Source of the DNA: Agelaius tricolor
Taxonomy: Eukaryota; Chordata; Aves; Passeriformes; Icteridae
DNA: 64,000 bases
NCBI GenBank assembly: GCA_023055355.1
Contig: JALJCS010000007.1
Span: 4,514,001-4,578,000 of the forward strand
Direction: 5' to 3'
Both the position numbers and the translations under genes were made by a program. Positions 13,375-52,060 of this stretch are shown here, in pieces (position 1 is the first letter of the stretch; every line of letters starts with the position of its first letter). The notes under the pieces are model-generated. The model ran no database searches. It was given only the letters and a program-made list of their open reading frames with translations, and was not told the DNA's origin.

Positions 13375-13925
13375 CAATGTTTCAGTGTGAAGCCATTCCC
13401 TGTGTGCTGTCCCTGCATCCCCTGGAAATTGTCTCTCTGCAGCTTTCCCGGGGCTCCTGCAGGCCCTGCAAGGCCACCCTGAGCTCAGCCCAAAGCTTCT
13501 CCTGTGCAGGTGAACAATCCCAGCTGTGCCAGCCTTTCCTCCCAGCAGAGCTGCTCCATCCCTCTGCCCATCCTGGAGCCTCCTCTGGGCTCTCTGCAGC
13601 AGCTCCAGCTCCTCCCTGGGCAGCTCTGCAGGTGGGGAATCACCTGTGGGGACAGAGGGACAGAATCCCCCCCTCACCTCTGCCCACACTGCTCTAGGTG
13701 CAGCCAAGGACACAGTTGGTTTCTGGGCTGCAAGTTGGCATTTCCAAGGACAAATCCAACATTTCACCCATCAGCACCCCCAAATCCTTCTCAGCAGGGC
13801 TGCTGTCCATGGTTAAGACAGGACAGGATGGACATCCCTGGCCCTTGGCTCCTTCAGTGGCCACCTTGGGACTCCCCAGAGCTCGCCTGAGGCTGCCCCA
13901 GCAGCTCCATGAGGAATCGAGGAGG
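13375..13925 (-). mobile_element. CR1 LINE 3' fragment
   Basis: Reverse-oriented CR1 tail region. Landmarks are GAAGCCATTCCCTGTGTGCT, the repeated CAGCTCCAGCTCC-type stretch and CCCAGCTGTGCCAGCC. It lies 170 bp downstream of LTR family D in BACE2 intron 1. Confidence 0.7.
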
Positions 13926-15466
13926 CTCCAGTGCAGACAACACGAAATTTCCTCTTAATGAGACGTGAAGGCACTAAAGAAAATTCAGGAGAGAAAGGGA
14001 ACTCAGTCAGTTATACCCAGCCCAGAATGAGCTGCTAATCACTGGCGCTATTGTGGGGACTACAATAAATCAGTGTCTGCCCCGGCTGCCTGCATCTCAT
14101 TATGCACAAACATGTGGATGGAGAATGTCAGCCTCAATAGCATCTGTCATGTGAGCTCTGCTGTGTCCGAGTGGGCTGGAGCCTGCATGCTCAGCCAGCT
14201 TTGTGCTTTCCCTCTTTCTTTGTGGGGGATATCTATTTTATTCTGGAAATCTTGATTTGCTCCGTCCTGTGGGTAGTAAATCTGCCCTTTCCTTGGATGG
14301 TTTGTGAATTCTGTGATGATAACATTGTGTTTAAGGTGTGGGGGTGAAATATCTTTCATGTGTGTCATATTTAGTGATTTTTGTTTGGTTTTGGTTGGCT
14401 TTTTTATTTTCTCCCCCAAGTCCTCCTCCGTTTATGGTGCCATGCATATCACTGAGGCTAAGGCAACGCCTACATGTATTTTATGCTGCTGATCTATAGT
14501 GCCCATTGCTCAAGCATCACAGACTACCTCAGAAAGGCTAATTAATTTAAGCCCTGCAGCACCCCTTTGAGGCAAATTTTGTCAGTCCTGATAGATGCAG
14601 GCACACGTTGTAGCTGCTCTTTGTTGTTTATTTTTAATATGATTTCTGTGCTAGAGAAGGGGGGATAATGAATAGTTTGTACTTTGTTAGGTAGTTGAAA
14701 AAACGTTAGGCTTTTGATAGCATTGAAATGAAGTGTGTAGCAAACTTTGGATTTTATTGCAGAGCCTCAGAGGTTCTTATTTTCTTTTAAAGCCTCAGCT
14801 CCTGGAGCCAAGTGAACTTGTGGATGTCCTTTTGTTCTTAGATGACTCTGTCTAGCTCATGTGGTTGCAAAATAAATTTTAATGTATTGTCTTTGCTTAA
14901 TCTAAAATCTGGGATGCAGCTTGGCTAAGGTTGTTGGTTTGTTTCTTTTCAGTCTTAAAATTTCTGCAAGATTAGGGCTGGGAATACCAATGACAGAGTG
15001 TGCCTGCAGTTCAGAAGAGATTCTCAGAAATAACTGGTTGGTTTTGTGTGCTTGTTCAAATTTCAGAGTTCCTCAGTCCCATACTATATTAAAAGGGTGA
15101 AACAAGGATAACCATCACCTCCCTTCTCCTCTATGAACAAACCAAAGATGTTTTTAAACATTGACTCATACTTTTTGTCTACGCTCAGTTTTATTAGAAA
15201 AGGCTTCAGCACATCTTTTTAAAATGCTTTATCCTCCTTTGTGTTTACACTCAATTCTGAGCTCAGCCTTTTTTGTCCTCGTCTTTTGTCAACACCAAAC
15301 TTGTTTCCCTGATCATTCTCTCTTGCTCTTTCCACATCCCCTTCCCATTTAAATCCCAAGCTACATCTCATCTTAAGGAGTGATCAGAGGGGCTGGTTTG
15401 AGCTGCTTTAAGCCATGGGCAACCAAATCTTCATGTCTCACTCCCTCCTACAGGAAAATTCTTAAT

Positions 15467-16054
15467 TGTGGGGGTACCAGTTGTGGGTTTCTCTGGGTCT
15501 GGATTGAAGGCACTTGAGATGGTGTTTCATGTTCACACTCAGCTGTTTATTATTTCTTATCAGTAAAACAGTCTCACTACTGTGACTTCTGCAGCTTTTC
15601 ATCAGAAGGCACAAAATGGCAACAATCTCTTGGTACAAGGACTTTTAAGGCTGAACTATCCAATGAAGAACTGACACCTGGATTATTTTCCCTTTTAACC
15701 CAATAACTGATCCCAAAGAGCTGCAATGGGGACTTTTCTGCCCAATTACAAAATGCCACCCAAACCCATGGAGAAGAAGAAGGAAGAAGCATGAAGAAGA
15801 AACCCAGGACCACACCCTGTGCCCTCCATCTTGCTGCCATCCACAACATACTAAAAATCCCAAAAACCTCAATTTCTCACCAAGTGATGCACCTACACTG
15901 CTCTCTATAATCTATTTCACACTTTTGTGGATTCTGGTCTATCTTGAAGTCTGGGAAACTTTCTCCATGAATGAGGGTCAAAGTCAGTGCTCCCCTGGGG
16001 TCAGGGCACCCCAGAGCAGACAGAGAAATATTCCCTGTGCCCTGGGTTTCCACA
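15467..16054 (-). mobile_element. LTR family A, copy 1 (solo LTR)
   Basis: 588 bp with TG...CA ends (TGTGGAAACC / reversed at the right end). It closely resembles the copies at 25188 and 53914. Flanks are CTTAAT (15461-15466) and CCTAAT (16055-16060), a 6-bp target-site duplication with one mismatch. Orientation is from the AATAAA in the sense strand. No retroviral internal region adjoins it. A 6-bp duplication fits class II (ERVK-like) elements. The family name is not asserted. It lies in BACE2 intron 1, antisense. Confidence 0.85.
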
Positions 16055-16328
16055 CCTAATTCTTTAATATTTTTCTGGGGAGCAGGTGTTTTAAGCCAAT
16101 CTGAGACCATGTTGTCACCAAGGGAGGGAATCACCCTTTTCTGGTGTCCACTCTGACCATATCCATTGGAGTGGCTGCCTGATGTGGCAGATTGTTGTTT
16201 TTTCTTGGTATCTGTAGGTGAGGAACCTGATCTGGTTTGCCTCACAGCCCTGTGGCTTTGCCAGGGAGGCTTGGGAAGCATCCAGCCAAGAGCAGGGGAA
16301 AGTGTGACCATTGATTTGGTAGCAGTAG

Positions 16329-16709
16329 TTTGGTGGTGTTCACAGGGGTCTCAGGATGAGGGAAGAGACGAGGATCTGACTCCATTGTTCAGAAGGTTTG
16401 ATTTATTATTTTATGATATATATTATATTAAAACTATACTAAAAGAATAGAAGAAAGGATTTCATCAGAAGGCTGGCTAAGAATAGAAAAGGAATGATAA
16501 CAAAGGCTTGGGACTCACCAAGACAGTCTGGACAGCTGGGCTGTGATTGGCCATTAACTAGAAACATCTAACATGGGCCAATCCCAGATGCACCTGTTGC
16601 ATTCCACAGCAGCAGATAACCATTGGTTACATTTTGTTCCTGAGGCCTCTCAGCTTCTCAGGAGAAAAAATCCTAAGGAAAGGACTTTTCATAAAATGTG
16701 TCTGTGACA
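16329..16709 (-). mobile_element. LTR family B, copy 2 (solo LTR)
   Basis: 381 bp, near-identical in layout to copy 1. It has a perfect 6-bp target-site duplication CAGTAG (16323-16328 and 16710-16715). The terminal TG at the left end has become TT. It lies in BACE2 intron 1, antisense. Confidence 0.88.
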
Positions 16710-17181
16710 CAGTAGAATCTCTGACTGACTTAAATTTACCATTTAATGGCTCTGTACCTAATGTGGTTTCCAGGTCTCACTGAAAGAATGATCCTGCTTT
16801 GGCATCGTGCAGCTGTGATGGACCAGCCTGGTTATCTGAGCCAGATGGGGAAAGGAGGTGTCCCATTTTACCCATGTTTAGGCAATTTTCAGCCTAAATC
16901 ACCCTCCCAAGCAACCAAACAAGAGGTCCCCTCTTAGGCCACTTTTCAATCATGGTGTTAATAAATCTGCCATCCTCATTTTTGAAGGTGCTAAAGGCTG
17001 TGGAAGGTTGCTGCTGCTCAGGATGAACTGGGCATTGTTCCTGTGTTTTCCAATACACAAAGCAGCTTCATGCTCCTGCTTATCTCTGTTCAGACCTGCA
17101 CTCTGCCCCTACCTTGAAATCTCACAAGCTCTAAGACAAAGAGAGCTTTAAGCAGTCCATAATTCAGCCAAGACTCATGGG

Positions 17182-17294
17182 TTGGGCCAAAAGAAATTTG
17201 AGATGATCAGGAATTCATCTGCTGTGCAAATGTGGGCTTGGGCCAAAAAGAAATTGGAGATGATCAGGAATTCATCTGCTGTGCAAACGTGGGC
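17182..17294 (+). repeat. 56-bp tandem duplication in BACE2 intron 1
   Basis: Two head-to-tail copies (17182-17237 and 17238-17294) beginning TTGGGCCAAAA and sharing GATGATCAGGAATTCATCTG, with only a few differences. It lies about 250 bp upstream of exon 2. Confidence 0.95.
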
Positions 17295-17547
17295 TTGGCG
17301 GGTTTTCCCCCTTCCAGGAACAGATTATTGAAAAACTTTTCAGCAGGATCAGCTGTTTTGGATGGGCTGCAGCAGCATATCTTTTCCAAAAGTGACACTA
17401 AATGTACTTCTCAGAGCAATGCTCATCATGATTTTAAAACTGAAGATAATTTAGACAAAAACTGCAGTGTTTTATTGTTGTTCATTTGTTTAATTTGGTA
17501 TGTAAATCACCTCTCCTTTCTTTTATTTTCTTTTTTTTTTTTGGCAG

Positions 17548-42813
<25,266 letters not shown>

Positions 42814-44560
42814 GAGGCTGGATCCCCAAAACAGACTTAAAAACGGGACCAAGGACAAAGAGCTCTGCCAAGGGGAAGAAGCCAATGCCTCCTCAGTCCC
42901 TTCTACGTTCCTAGAAAACGCTGTTGAAATTCCCACCAAATCCCCTGCATCGTGACTTTTATAGCTTTATTTTCTAACACCGGTTCTGAACCAAAGCACT
43001 GTTAACCACCTCTGAAGTGCTACGGTACTGGATTTGCTACTGCAGTACAATGAGCCTTTATGCTCTCTACAGTACCTTCTTTAAAAAAAAAATGGAAAAA
43101 AGTTAAAAAAAAAAAGATAAAAAGCCACACCATGATGTTCTTCCATTGTCTGAACAAAATTGTCCATCTCTCTTTCACAAAAAAAAAAAAAAGGAGCTGT
43201 CAGTATTTTCTAACTAATCGAGCCCTGACTGTAGAAAAAGAGAAAAAAAATAATCTTTCTTATTAATTGCATTAAATGAATACTGCTTTCTGTTTACATC
43301 AGTTTATTTTGAAACTGTGCTTATGGTTTGGGGGAGGGAGAAAAGTCAGACTTAAGCAGCAGAGAAAAAGCAAGGGAGATCAAGAAGAAATGTTGGTTTG
43401 TGGTTTCTTTCCCTCAAGATCACTGCTGCCACTTGAGAGGGTCGCCCTCCCTGAGAGCTGTAACAAAATATAGTCCAAGGTGGTGAAAACTGGGAAACAA
43501 ACTTGTTCAGCCTTAGAGTAAAACAAGACTACCTCTCTTAATTTACAAGGATGCTACCACTGGTGAGTGTGTGGATTAGAACTGGTCTTGAAGCACAAAA
43601 GATGCTCCATACAACCAAATGGAACTACTTGGCTTTGAATTTTTTGGGATTTTATAAAAATCAATACTTCATGACTTTCCACTTTGGTGCACCAAAAAAA
43701 AAAAGAGAAACCTTTCAGTTTCCCCCCTCTTGTGTGGGGTTTTTGTTGGTTTTTTCTGAGTTTGATATTTAGAAAAGGCTGATCTGCATATGTATGGACA
43801 GACAAGACAGCAAGGTCTGTGTTCTGCTGTATTTCTAGAGGGAGTGAAACAGAAAGAAAACAAAATAAGAACGACAACTTTTCGGTTTGTTTTAATTTGG
43901 CTGAGCTCAGCAACCTAGAAATTCAAAGGAGAAGCACCTATCTTTATGGACAGGCTGTGAAGTGAAAGTCTTTATGCTGGCTTGTTTTTCAGCTTGAGGT
44001 GTTCAGTTTGGCATCAATCAAATGAAAAGTGTGTGTGTCCTGCCTGGCTGAAAACAAACACGTGGTGGGACTGGAAACAATAGTGGGAGAGAGCAGGGGA
44101 GGGTGTATTTGACCAGGCTTCCATTCTGCAAGTGTAGATCATCATGCTGAGGTCAGAAGGTGTTTTCTTTGCAGATAGGACAATTTTTCTTTTCTCTAGT
44201 TGCAGGCTTCTCTGTAACACTGGCCTAAGTGTTTGGATTGGAAAGAGAAACAGTACAAGGCTGAGGATTTTTTTTATACATTTAAAAAAAGGAAAAAACA
44301 CTCGTTTTCTTTTTGATAGCAGAGCAGTTTGCATATCTGTATGGGAAATGAGGAAATTTTTAAAAAAGCTTAGCTCTGAATTTCTCAATCCCTTGCCTAG
44401 ACAATTTTCTCCCCAAAATCCCTTCATATGGCTCTGTGATTCACATTGCCTCTGCATCTGACTCTGCATGGAATAAGGATGATTTTTTTTTTTTTCAGGA
44501 ATGGTGCATTTACAGAGGTGCACGTCATGTGTGTGAAAATAAAACACTGTGGGGTTTTTT
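42814..44560 (+). other. BACE2: BACE2 3' UTR (extent inferred)
   Basis: Non-coding sequence directly after the BACE2 stop, with several A-runs (43082-43120, 43179-43192). I see no canonical AATAAA before 44538, so this interval is proposed as the minimal UTR. Later AATAAA copies at 45027 and 45755 could give longer forms. No transcript data were available. Confidence 0.5.
44538..44543 (+). terminator. Candidate BACE2 poly(A) signal AATAAA
   Basis: First canonical hexamer after the BACE2 stop codon, about 1.72 kb downstream. It is followed within 25 bases by a G/T stretch and an 11-base T-run, the arrangement expected of a cleavage site with a downstream U-rich element. Inferred from sequence only. 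Confidence 0.45.
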
Positions 44561-47500
44561 TTTTTAAACTAACTTATGTCTTTCATGTCATAACTGGAAG
44601 TGCCTGTGGTTTTCTTCTCAATTCTTGCACTTTCAGATTGCTTGGCTCAGTAGAGTAAAATAATTGATGCTGTGATCCAACATCTGAAAATGATTTCTTG
44701 TGGAATTTGAAGTTGGAAACAGGAAGGAATTTTGAGCTTATCTCCTTCTTCCTCTGCCTCTTAGTTTCTAAGAGGAGAGAAATTGTGAATTACATGAAAT
44801 AAGCCATAGAGCTTAACTGTTTTCTCAGTGTTCTATTTTCCATATCTCTTTATTGATATCTTTTAATTAAGAGTTCCACGTCGTCCTCCTGGCTTTGGTT
44901 TTATACATAACAAATAACTTCAGAGTTGTATTCCTCCTTTTTCTACAGTATGGCAATAGAAGTTATGCTTCTGTCACTTGTTTCAAACAGAAACACCATA
45001 TGGATTTTGGATGGATCGTGTTAAACAATAAACCCTCTTTCAATTCAGAAAGTGAAAACAACTTGTATGCTCTTAAAAAGTTTCATCACTGCTTCCCTCA
45101 CCTCACAACGTCCCATGTCCTCACCACAAAGAGTTTTAGGAAGGAATTTATTGGAACAGGTTCTGAATAGGCTTTTTTAAGAGATTTCTTCTGAGTTGGT
45201 GAACAAATTTTTGTTGAAAATCCCACCAAATACCCTGCATTGTGACTTTTTGGATTTCATATAAAAGATTTAAGTATTACCCTTTCCCTTTGAATGTCCT
45301 TGGTCAAGATATCTTAAGGGAAACACTTGAATTAAGAGGAGCAATAACCAAGTAGAAATCCTGATATATTCTTCAGTTTTTCTGGCATTCCTTTACACTA
45401 AAATCGTGGCTTGTAGTAAAAATGCCGTGAGTGACACCTGTGAGCAGCACAAACTTCATCTGGGCTTGTAAATTGATAGTTACAGTGGCAGAAATTCAGG
45501 TGAGCATTGCTTTGTTGCTCTGGCAACAAGGAGAGCAATGGAAACCCTTGAGGGTTCATTTTTAGCCTACAACACATTAAGAAAAATAATGCTCTTGAGC
45601 AGTTTTGTATGGAGGATGAAACACAGTGATGGACTACACTATAACCAAGTGTAGTCACTTGGTAATACATAGTGATCTCTTTCCCTGATATATTTCAAAA
45701 AATATATATGTTGTGAGATATATTATGCTCCTGTTAACCAAATTCAGGTGTAAGAATAAACCACACCTTAAGAAGAAAAGAAAAAAAAAATTTAAAAAGG
45801 GAAGAGGAGTGAAAAAAAACAGAGCATTGAATAAAGACTATACAGAAAAATATCCTTTATTATGAAAGACAGGATGCTCCAAACCATCCCTTGTAAGAAA
45901 TATCAATATTTCTTGCTGACCCAGCTCTCCCCTGATGGGAATGGAACACCACGTCCCAGGAAAGTGTCAGAAAGCTGCATTTCCCTGGCTGCAGCCTCGC
46001 AGGTAATTTGAAACCATCGGTGCCATGGCCAGGGATTGGAGGGGGTGTGGTTGGAGTTCCAGTGGTTAAACCCGAGCCCAGCCCTGGGAAAAGGTTAATT
46101 CCATCCCGCTGCCTTCGCAAGTTTTAGAAATATTGTCATGGGGTTTTTTTGGAGCAATTTAAATGCTAAGGGAAACAGATGAAGCGTTTTAATAAGGTTT
46201 TTGTTCGGGTGCTGTAAAAGCAGTTAGGTGGAGGGGATTGTTCTGTTTTTAAGGTGAAGGATTGTGTTTAGGATGTACATGTTGGATCAACCTAAATGCA
46301 ATGTATCAAGGGGTTTTGGTATCTCCTGTTGTCAACAGCTGTAAAATTAATCAGTGAAAATCAAGCTGATCCAGTTCCTTGCTGTGCATTGGCTGTCTTT
46401 GTCTTACTGAAGGATGAGCCATTTGTCTACCAAGCTTTTCCTTTTAAATATTAAAAGGCTTGTGAGAGTTGCATAGCACTGCACATTGCCCGAGAGGGAA
46501 AGAGAGATGCTTAAATTTTCCAATATTAAAAAATGATTGTGCTGCTGGAAGTTTTTTTTATTTCCATAGGGGTTTCCAACAACTGGGCTGGTGTTGGTTG
46601 TCATATCCTCATCTCAGACACAAATAGAAATAGCAATATCAGTGATGTAATGAAAGGTGTTGGTAGAGTGACCTATGGAGGTGCAATTAAAAGGAATTAC
46701 AAAAAGAAAAATAAATAGGATGCCTTTAGCTTTATTAAAATTTTCAAGAACATAACAGATTGATCCTTTTCAGAAAAGGCTGTACTTTTTTACCAAGACA
46801 TTAGTTCCTGTCAGACTTGACTCTGATTGATAAATTGTTCATTTCTGGCTGCTGAAGTCCTTGCTGCTGTTGAGAGAAGTGAAGACAGGTTGGTAACAGG
46901 ATAGGAGCAATCTTCTGAGCCAGTTAGATTTGCTGGCTTTTCAGGCTTAATTAGGTGCTAATCCAGGCTTGGGAGTAATCCAGCATCCTGGTTATGGGAA
47001 TTATTCCCTCTCTTTGGGAATGCTGGCAGAAATCCTTGCCTTCAGCCAAACCCCTGGGTGAGGTGGATCCAAAACACAAAAGCCACAGAGAGACAGCAGC
47101 TGCTGCAGGTGCAACATCCCACAGTCCCCATTTCCTTTGGCAAGGCTCCACCTGCCTGAATATTTTGGAAACCAGCACTCCAAGGTGCCTTTTGGTGCTC
47201 CTGGGAATTATCCCCTCCCAGGTGAACACAGCACACAATCACCTTTGGGTAGGATCATTGCCCAGCTGCTGAATATTGCCCTCTCCATGGAACCCAGTGC
47301 TGTTTCTCACCCCCAGCAGTGGCATTTGGAAGCAGCAGGACAGGAAATCATAAAACATGCTGATATCAATGACTGTGCAGTGGTACTATAAGAATGGTTT
47401 GTATCTGCCTGGATCTTTGTGGTCAGGTAGTCTTTGAAATACTGCGAATTTTAGATTAAACCATGAAGGCACACACAGAATTTCTTTTGAGCTAGGCAAA

Positions 47501-47698
47501 AAGTAAAACACAAAAGGTAAGTTTTAGAATTTAAAAAGAAGTAGCCCTCAATAAGTGTTCTCCTCCTTTTTTTTTTTTTTTTTGTATTTTCTAACAATCA
47601 CTTAAACATATTTTAGCATAGTTGCTGTCCTACTAATTCTCTGGTTGTAAATCTGATTTTTCTGATTTGTCTTCTAGGCCATTCACCCCTTTTAATTC

Positions 47699-47722
47699 CC
47701 CCCCCCCCCCAAAAAAAAAAAA
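47699..47722 (+). repeat. C12-A12 homopolymer junction
   Basis: Twelve C directly followed by twelve A in intergenic DNA; an oligo-T run lies at about 47568-47583. Likely hard to sequence accurately. Confidence 0.85.
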
Positions 47723-50179
47723 GATTAAGGCCTCCATTTTCCAGTTTCAGCTTTCTAACAAAAAATACTTTTTTCTTGTTTACCATTCACAGACCTGTCT
47801 TAAAGTAGTTCCTTAATGCTTTAAAAAATAACTGTAGGTTGAAAATACTTGCAGTACCATTAGGAGAAGGATTGGAGCCAGAACTTTACCTGTGCCAATG
47901 GTCCCTGAATTTTACTGTGTGCCAAGAGCTCCTTTGTGCATTTGACTACATTCCCTGGACTTCTTTCACATCCTACTTGGAAATATGCCCTGGTCCTGCA
48001 TATTCTCTTTTTTCTCCAACCTCAGGAAGTACAGAGGTGGAGAGCAGAACCACAAGGAGCTGTGAGAGCTCCATCCATGACATTTTTTGTTCTAAAAACT
48101 CCAGGTGAGCAACTGAGTTTGCTCTGATTTTACAGCAATGTGTATTTAGGCAAAACACTTGAATAAAGGACATTGGTTGTAACAATCCTCCCATCCTGTC
48201 CCACTCTAATGAGGGAAATTTTCACAGGGCCAAGTCAAACCTGCAAAGGGCATGTTTATTCCTGTGTTTTCAGAGAGGGATTATAGAGCTGAATGTTTAA
48301 ATGGCTGTATTTGCAGCATGGTTGTCCTTTAGAAAATTCTGTGGTAAAAAAAAAAAAAAAAACAAACAAAAAACAGAGTTGAGAATGTTTAGAGGTAATA
48401 AAAAGACAGCTAACAATTTCTTGATAGCACAAGGGCATGGATTATTGCAATATGTGCTAGAAAATTGCTTTGGTAGCCAATACTCTGTGTGTGCATAAAC
48501 TACACAAAGTTCAGTGTTTAAGGCTTACCTGCAAACAGGCAGTTCACATTTTTTATTGCAAATTTTATATGGAGATGCAGAGATCTTTTAAGGCTTTTAA
48601 CACTACAATAACTGTTATGTTATTTAGGAAGTGTGGAAAGGATTTCACCTTTAAGGTTAACTTACAGAGGCATTTCTTCACCTGTTGTTTTGTTTTGTTT
48701 TTATTAGACAATGGTTTTAACATTGACTGAAAATAAAATGGGATCAAGCTTTGGAACAAAGGGGTATAGTCTTTCTAATTCAATCTTCAGGTTATGTTAG
48801 GATCTCTATCCCACTTACTGTCAAGCCTCATTACTCAATTTTCCAAAAATTGATACTTTGTACTTTCAGGTCTTGCCATTTTCAGATAAACACTATGTAA
48901 AAAAAATCAGATTTTATGCTTCATAAAATAAATGATTAATTCTTTCAACCTATTCTGTGTGTCTTTTAAAATCCTGTTAAGAAGAACTTCAAAGCTGATA
49001 AATTATATCTATCCAAATTCCTCCTGTGACTCTCTGGCTGTGTAGATCCCCTCTGACCCTGGCAGGATGGGGAGGCAGCCAAGTTTAGCTCTGAGGTGAT
49101 TTTTTTCCTGTTTATTCCCGAATTACAGATATTCCTGCTTCAACTTTTCATTTCAGTAAGGGGCAGAACGGAGCAGATAAAGCGTGAAGCTGAGAAGGTG
49201 GAGCTGCTGATGGTTTAGGGTCACACTCGGGGCAGCTCCTGCCCTGGGATGGGATGGGAAGGGACCCAAATCCCTGTCCCCGTCCCCAGTCCCTGCTCCG
49301 CGCTCTTCCCTCACCAGGTGGAGCCCAAGCGGCGTTTTCCAACTCTTGGAAACCTGATACCTCAGGTTTGAGCTTTTCTATTTTCACATTCTGTGCTGCT
49401 TTAGTGTGCACTTCTGAGCTTCACATTCTGGGATGGTGAGCTCTGTGCACAGAGCAGGGAGACAAAACAATTCCTGCTCCAGCTGGGCACCAAGGACAAA
49501 TGATCCAAATCTCAGCCCAAGAGCACAAACCCCGTGGGCTGGAGAGAGAAAAACAAGCAGGGTGGGACTGCAGGGGCTAAAGCTGGAATGGGACAATGAA
49601 CTGCAAGATGCAAATGGAGCAGAACTGATCCCAGGGACAGAGCCCGTGCCCGGCCGTGCATTTTGGGGCCATTTTGGTTCATCTTGGGTGCAGCCCTGGC
49701 TGGGCTCTGGTGCTGCCCAAGGTGCATCCATGGAGGCCTTTGAATCAATCCCTGCTTTATTCTTTAGCTCTGCCCAGCCTCTGCTCTGGGGCAGCCTGCA
49801 CAAGGCCTCAAGCCCTTTCAGGACTTTTTGGTTTTTTTATCTGAATTCCCTTAAAAGTTCCTTTCATTTTCTTTTTTGAATATCCAACCTCAAAGATCCT
49901 TAGCTTAGCGTCTCCTGATCATTTATCATCTCCCTCTTCCCTCCACTTAAACACCTCTTTAAAAAGTCCATTATTTTAAGCCCTGAGCTTTCCAAAGGCA
50001 GCACGGTGTATTTATTGTGAATGCTGTAAATTTAGGGCATTAGTCAAGTAACATGGAGTGGCACCAACCGTTTAATATTTTTCCTTCAAAGCTGGAAGGT
50101 TTTGCTTATTTCTGTCCAGATATTCAGCGAAGCCTCTCCCTTACTGCCACAGAAGTTATGGATGCTGCATCCCTGTAAT

Positions 50180-50290
50180 GTTCAGGTGTTGGATGAAGCT
50201 CTGAGCAACCTGTTCTAGAGAAAATTGTCCCTGCCCACATCAGAACTGAATGATTTTTAAAATCCACTTCCCAACCATTCCATGATCCCA
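50180..50290 (+). mobile_element. CR1 LINE 3' end
   Basis: AGCAACCTGTTCTAGAGAAA and CCAACCATTCCATGATCCC are the sense CR1 tail. It lies 150 bp left of the LTR-B copy 3. Confidence 0.75.
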
Positions 50291-50441
50291 TTGTTACACA
50301 GCTCTGCTCACAACTTTTCATTCTTTTTCTTGTGCTTAAACTTCTCTTATGCTTTTGAAATTACCATCATCCTCAGAGTGTCCTCAGACTTCAGGCTCAT
50401 TGAATCCGAAACTGTAAAACTGTTTATTCACACTTCCTTTG

Positions 50442-50821
50442 TGTCACGGACATATTTTATGAAAAATCCTTTTGCTACGATTTTTCTCCTGAGAAGCTGA
50501 GAGGCCTCAGAAATTAAATGTAAACATTGGTTATCTGCTGCTGTGGAATGCAACAGGTGGATCTGGGATTGGTCTCATGTGGTTGTTTTTAATTAATGGC
50601 CAATCACAGTCCAGCTGTCTCAGACTCTCTGGTCAGTCACAAGATTTTATTATCATTCTTTTCCTTCCTTTCTAGCCTGCTGATGAAATCCTTTCTCTAT
50701 TCTTTTAGTATAGTTTTAATATGTCATTTTCTTTTAATATAATATATATCATAAAATAATAAATCAGCCTTCTGAAACATGGAGGCGAAGTTCTCATCTC
50801 TTCCCTGTGAACACCACCACA
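50442..50821 (+). mobile_element. LTR family B, copy 3 (solo LTR)
   Basis: 380 bp, starting TGTCACGGACA and ending AACACCACCACA, with AATAAA at 50758-50763. Flanks CCTTTG and CCCTTG form a 6-bp duplication with one mismatch. Intergenic. Confidence 0.87.
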
Positions 50822-51880
50822 CCCTTGCTCATCTTTGCCCATGAAAACTGGCCTGGTTAGACAAAACAGCCTTTAAGTTTGTGTGTGAAACACAAAAGCA
50901 CGAATTTGTTGCAAGAATACAGCTTTTTTTTGATAATGACAGTGGAGTGTACACAAATACATGGAGGTTGGCAATGTAAGTGCTCTGTGTAATTTCCAGT
51001 ACAATGTGTAATTCTGATGGCCACCTAAACAGTAAACATTTACTATTCTCCCCTTTCTCTACCAAAACAAACTCTTTAAAAATAAGTGGCTTGTGGTTTC
51101 TTTGGTTTTATTTTTCCTTGTAGAGGCTGACAAGTACCACTTTCCTACACCTTGACTCATCATCTGTTTGGATGGGGAATTCAATAGCTCTCCCCAAGAA
51201 ATACAGGTTATTGTAAAGAATACAGGGATCTGTGCTACCACTGCCTACACAAATATTAGAGTATTGATTTTTACAGCTGTTAGCTAGATGAGACTGCTTT
51301 CTATGAATAAACAAGGTATTATGTTTCTTCAAATTCTTTTCATGAACCCAGAATTTGTTCTGAAGTACTATGAGTAAGAATACTATTTACTTTTCCCTCG
51401 AGTGCTTTTTAATTGTAAATTTAGCATTACTTTCAGCTTTCTGTATTCTTATTGAATGAGATTATTTTTATTGTTGGACAACTTGAACATTCTCTAGGCT
51501 TGTGGTTTATACTGATTTTTAACTGCTGATTTATTTTTGACTGCTGGTGTATCCATCTTCTATCTGGATCAAGTGCAATTAAATATATTCTCCATATGTT
51601 TCTCTGGATTAACAAAGCAGAAGAAAAACACACAAATTAGCACCACTTTTGTTGTTCAGCAGGCCAGAAATACCCCAGACTCACAAACTTCACAGGTTTT
51701 CCAGCTTATCAGCTGAAAGTAATCAATGCTTGCTTTTTGCCCTTTGTTAAATGAGCCAAGATCCATTTTTGCATATCTTGAGGAAGGTGACTTTAATCCT
51801 TTATATCCACAAAAGAAGTATCTAAAAGTTCTCATCTTGTTTTAAGTATATGGTCCTGGGTTTCATAAAGACAGTGAAGG

Positions 51881-51884
<4 letters not shown>

Positions 51885-51920
<36 letters not shown>
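51885..51920 (+). repeat. Poly(A) run of 36
   Basis: Uninterrupted A36 followed by GGAGGC and further A-rich sequence to about 51975. No retrocopy or SINE body was recognised upstream. Confidence 0.9.
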
Positions 51921-51922
<2 letters not shown>

Positions 51923-52060
51923 AGGCTAAAAAAAAATCAAAGAAACAAACAAAAACCAGAAAAAAATAAACAAAAATCAACAGTAATTTTATTACAATAG
52001 ACATTTACATCTCTATTTCTCTATGTTCTCCTTCATGTCACCATCACACAGAATGCTGAG

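Larger units (their letters stand above)
1..17547 (+). other. BACE2: BACE2 intron 1, 3' part
   Basis: No coding exon was recognised here; in particular nothing resembling the GTPPQ-type sequence preceding exon 2, so exon 1 lies outside. It holds CR1 and LTR copies listed separately plus plain T- or A-runs (for example about 9053-9070 and 10066-10085). The stretches 1-1430, 1560-4495, 4790-5915, 6940-10555, 13960-15466 and 16716-17180 show no gene or repeat I can name. Confidence 0.85.

Noticed and set aside
48470..48730. Small open frame with CGKDFTFKVNLQRH, resembling a C2H2 zinc finger
   Set aside because: The first cysteine spacing and the second histidine do not fit, there is no neighbouring finger, and it lies in AT-rich intergenic DNA. 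Probably chance.
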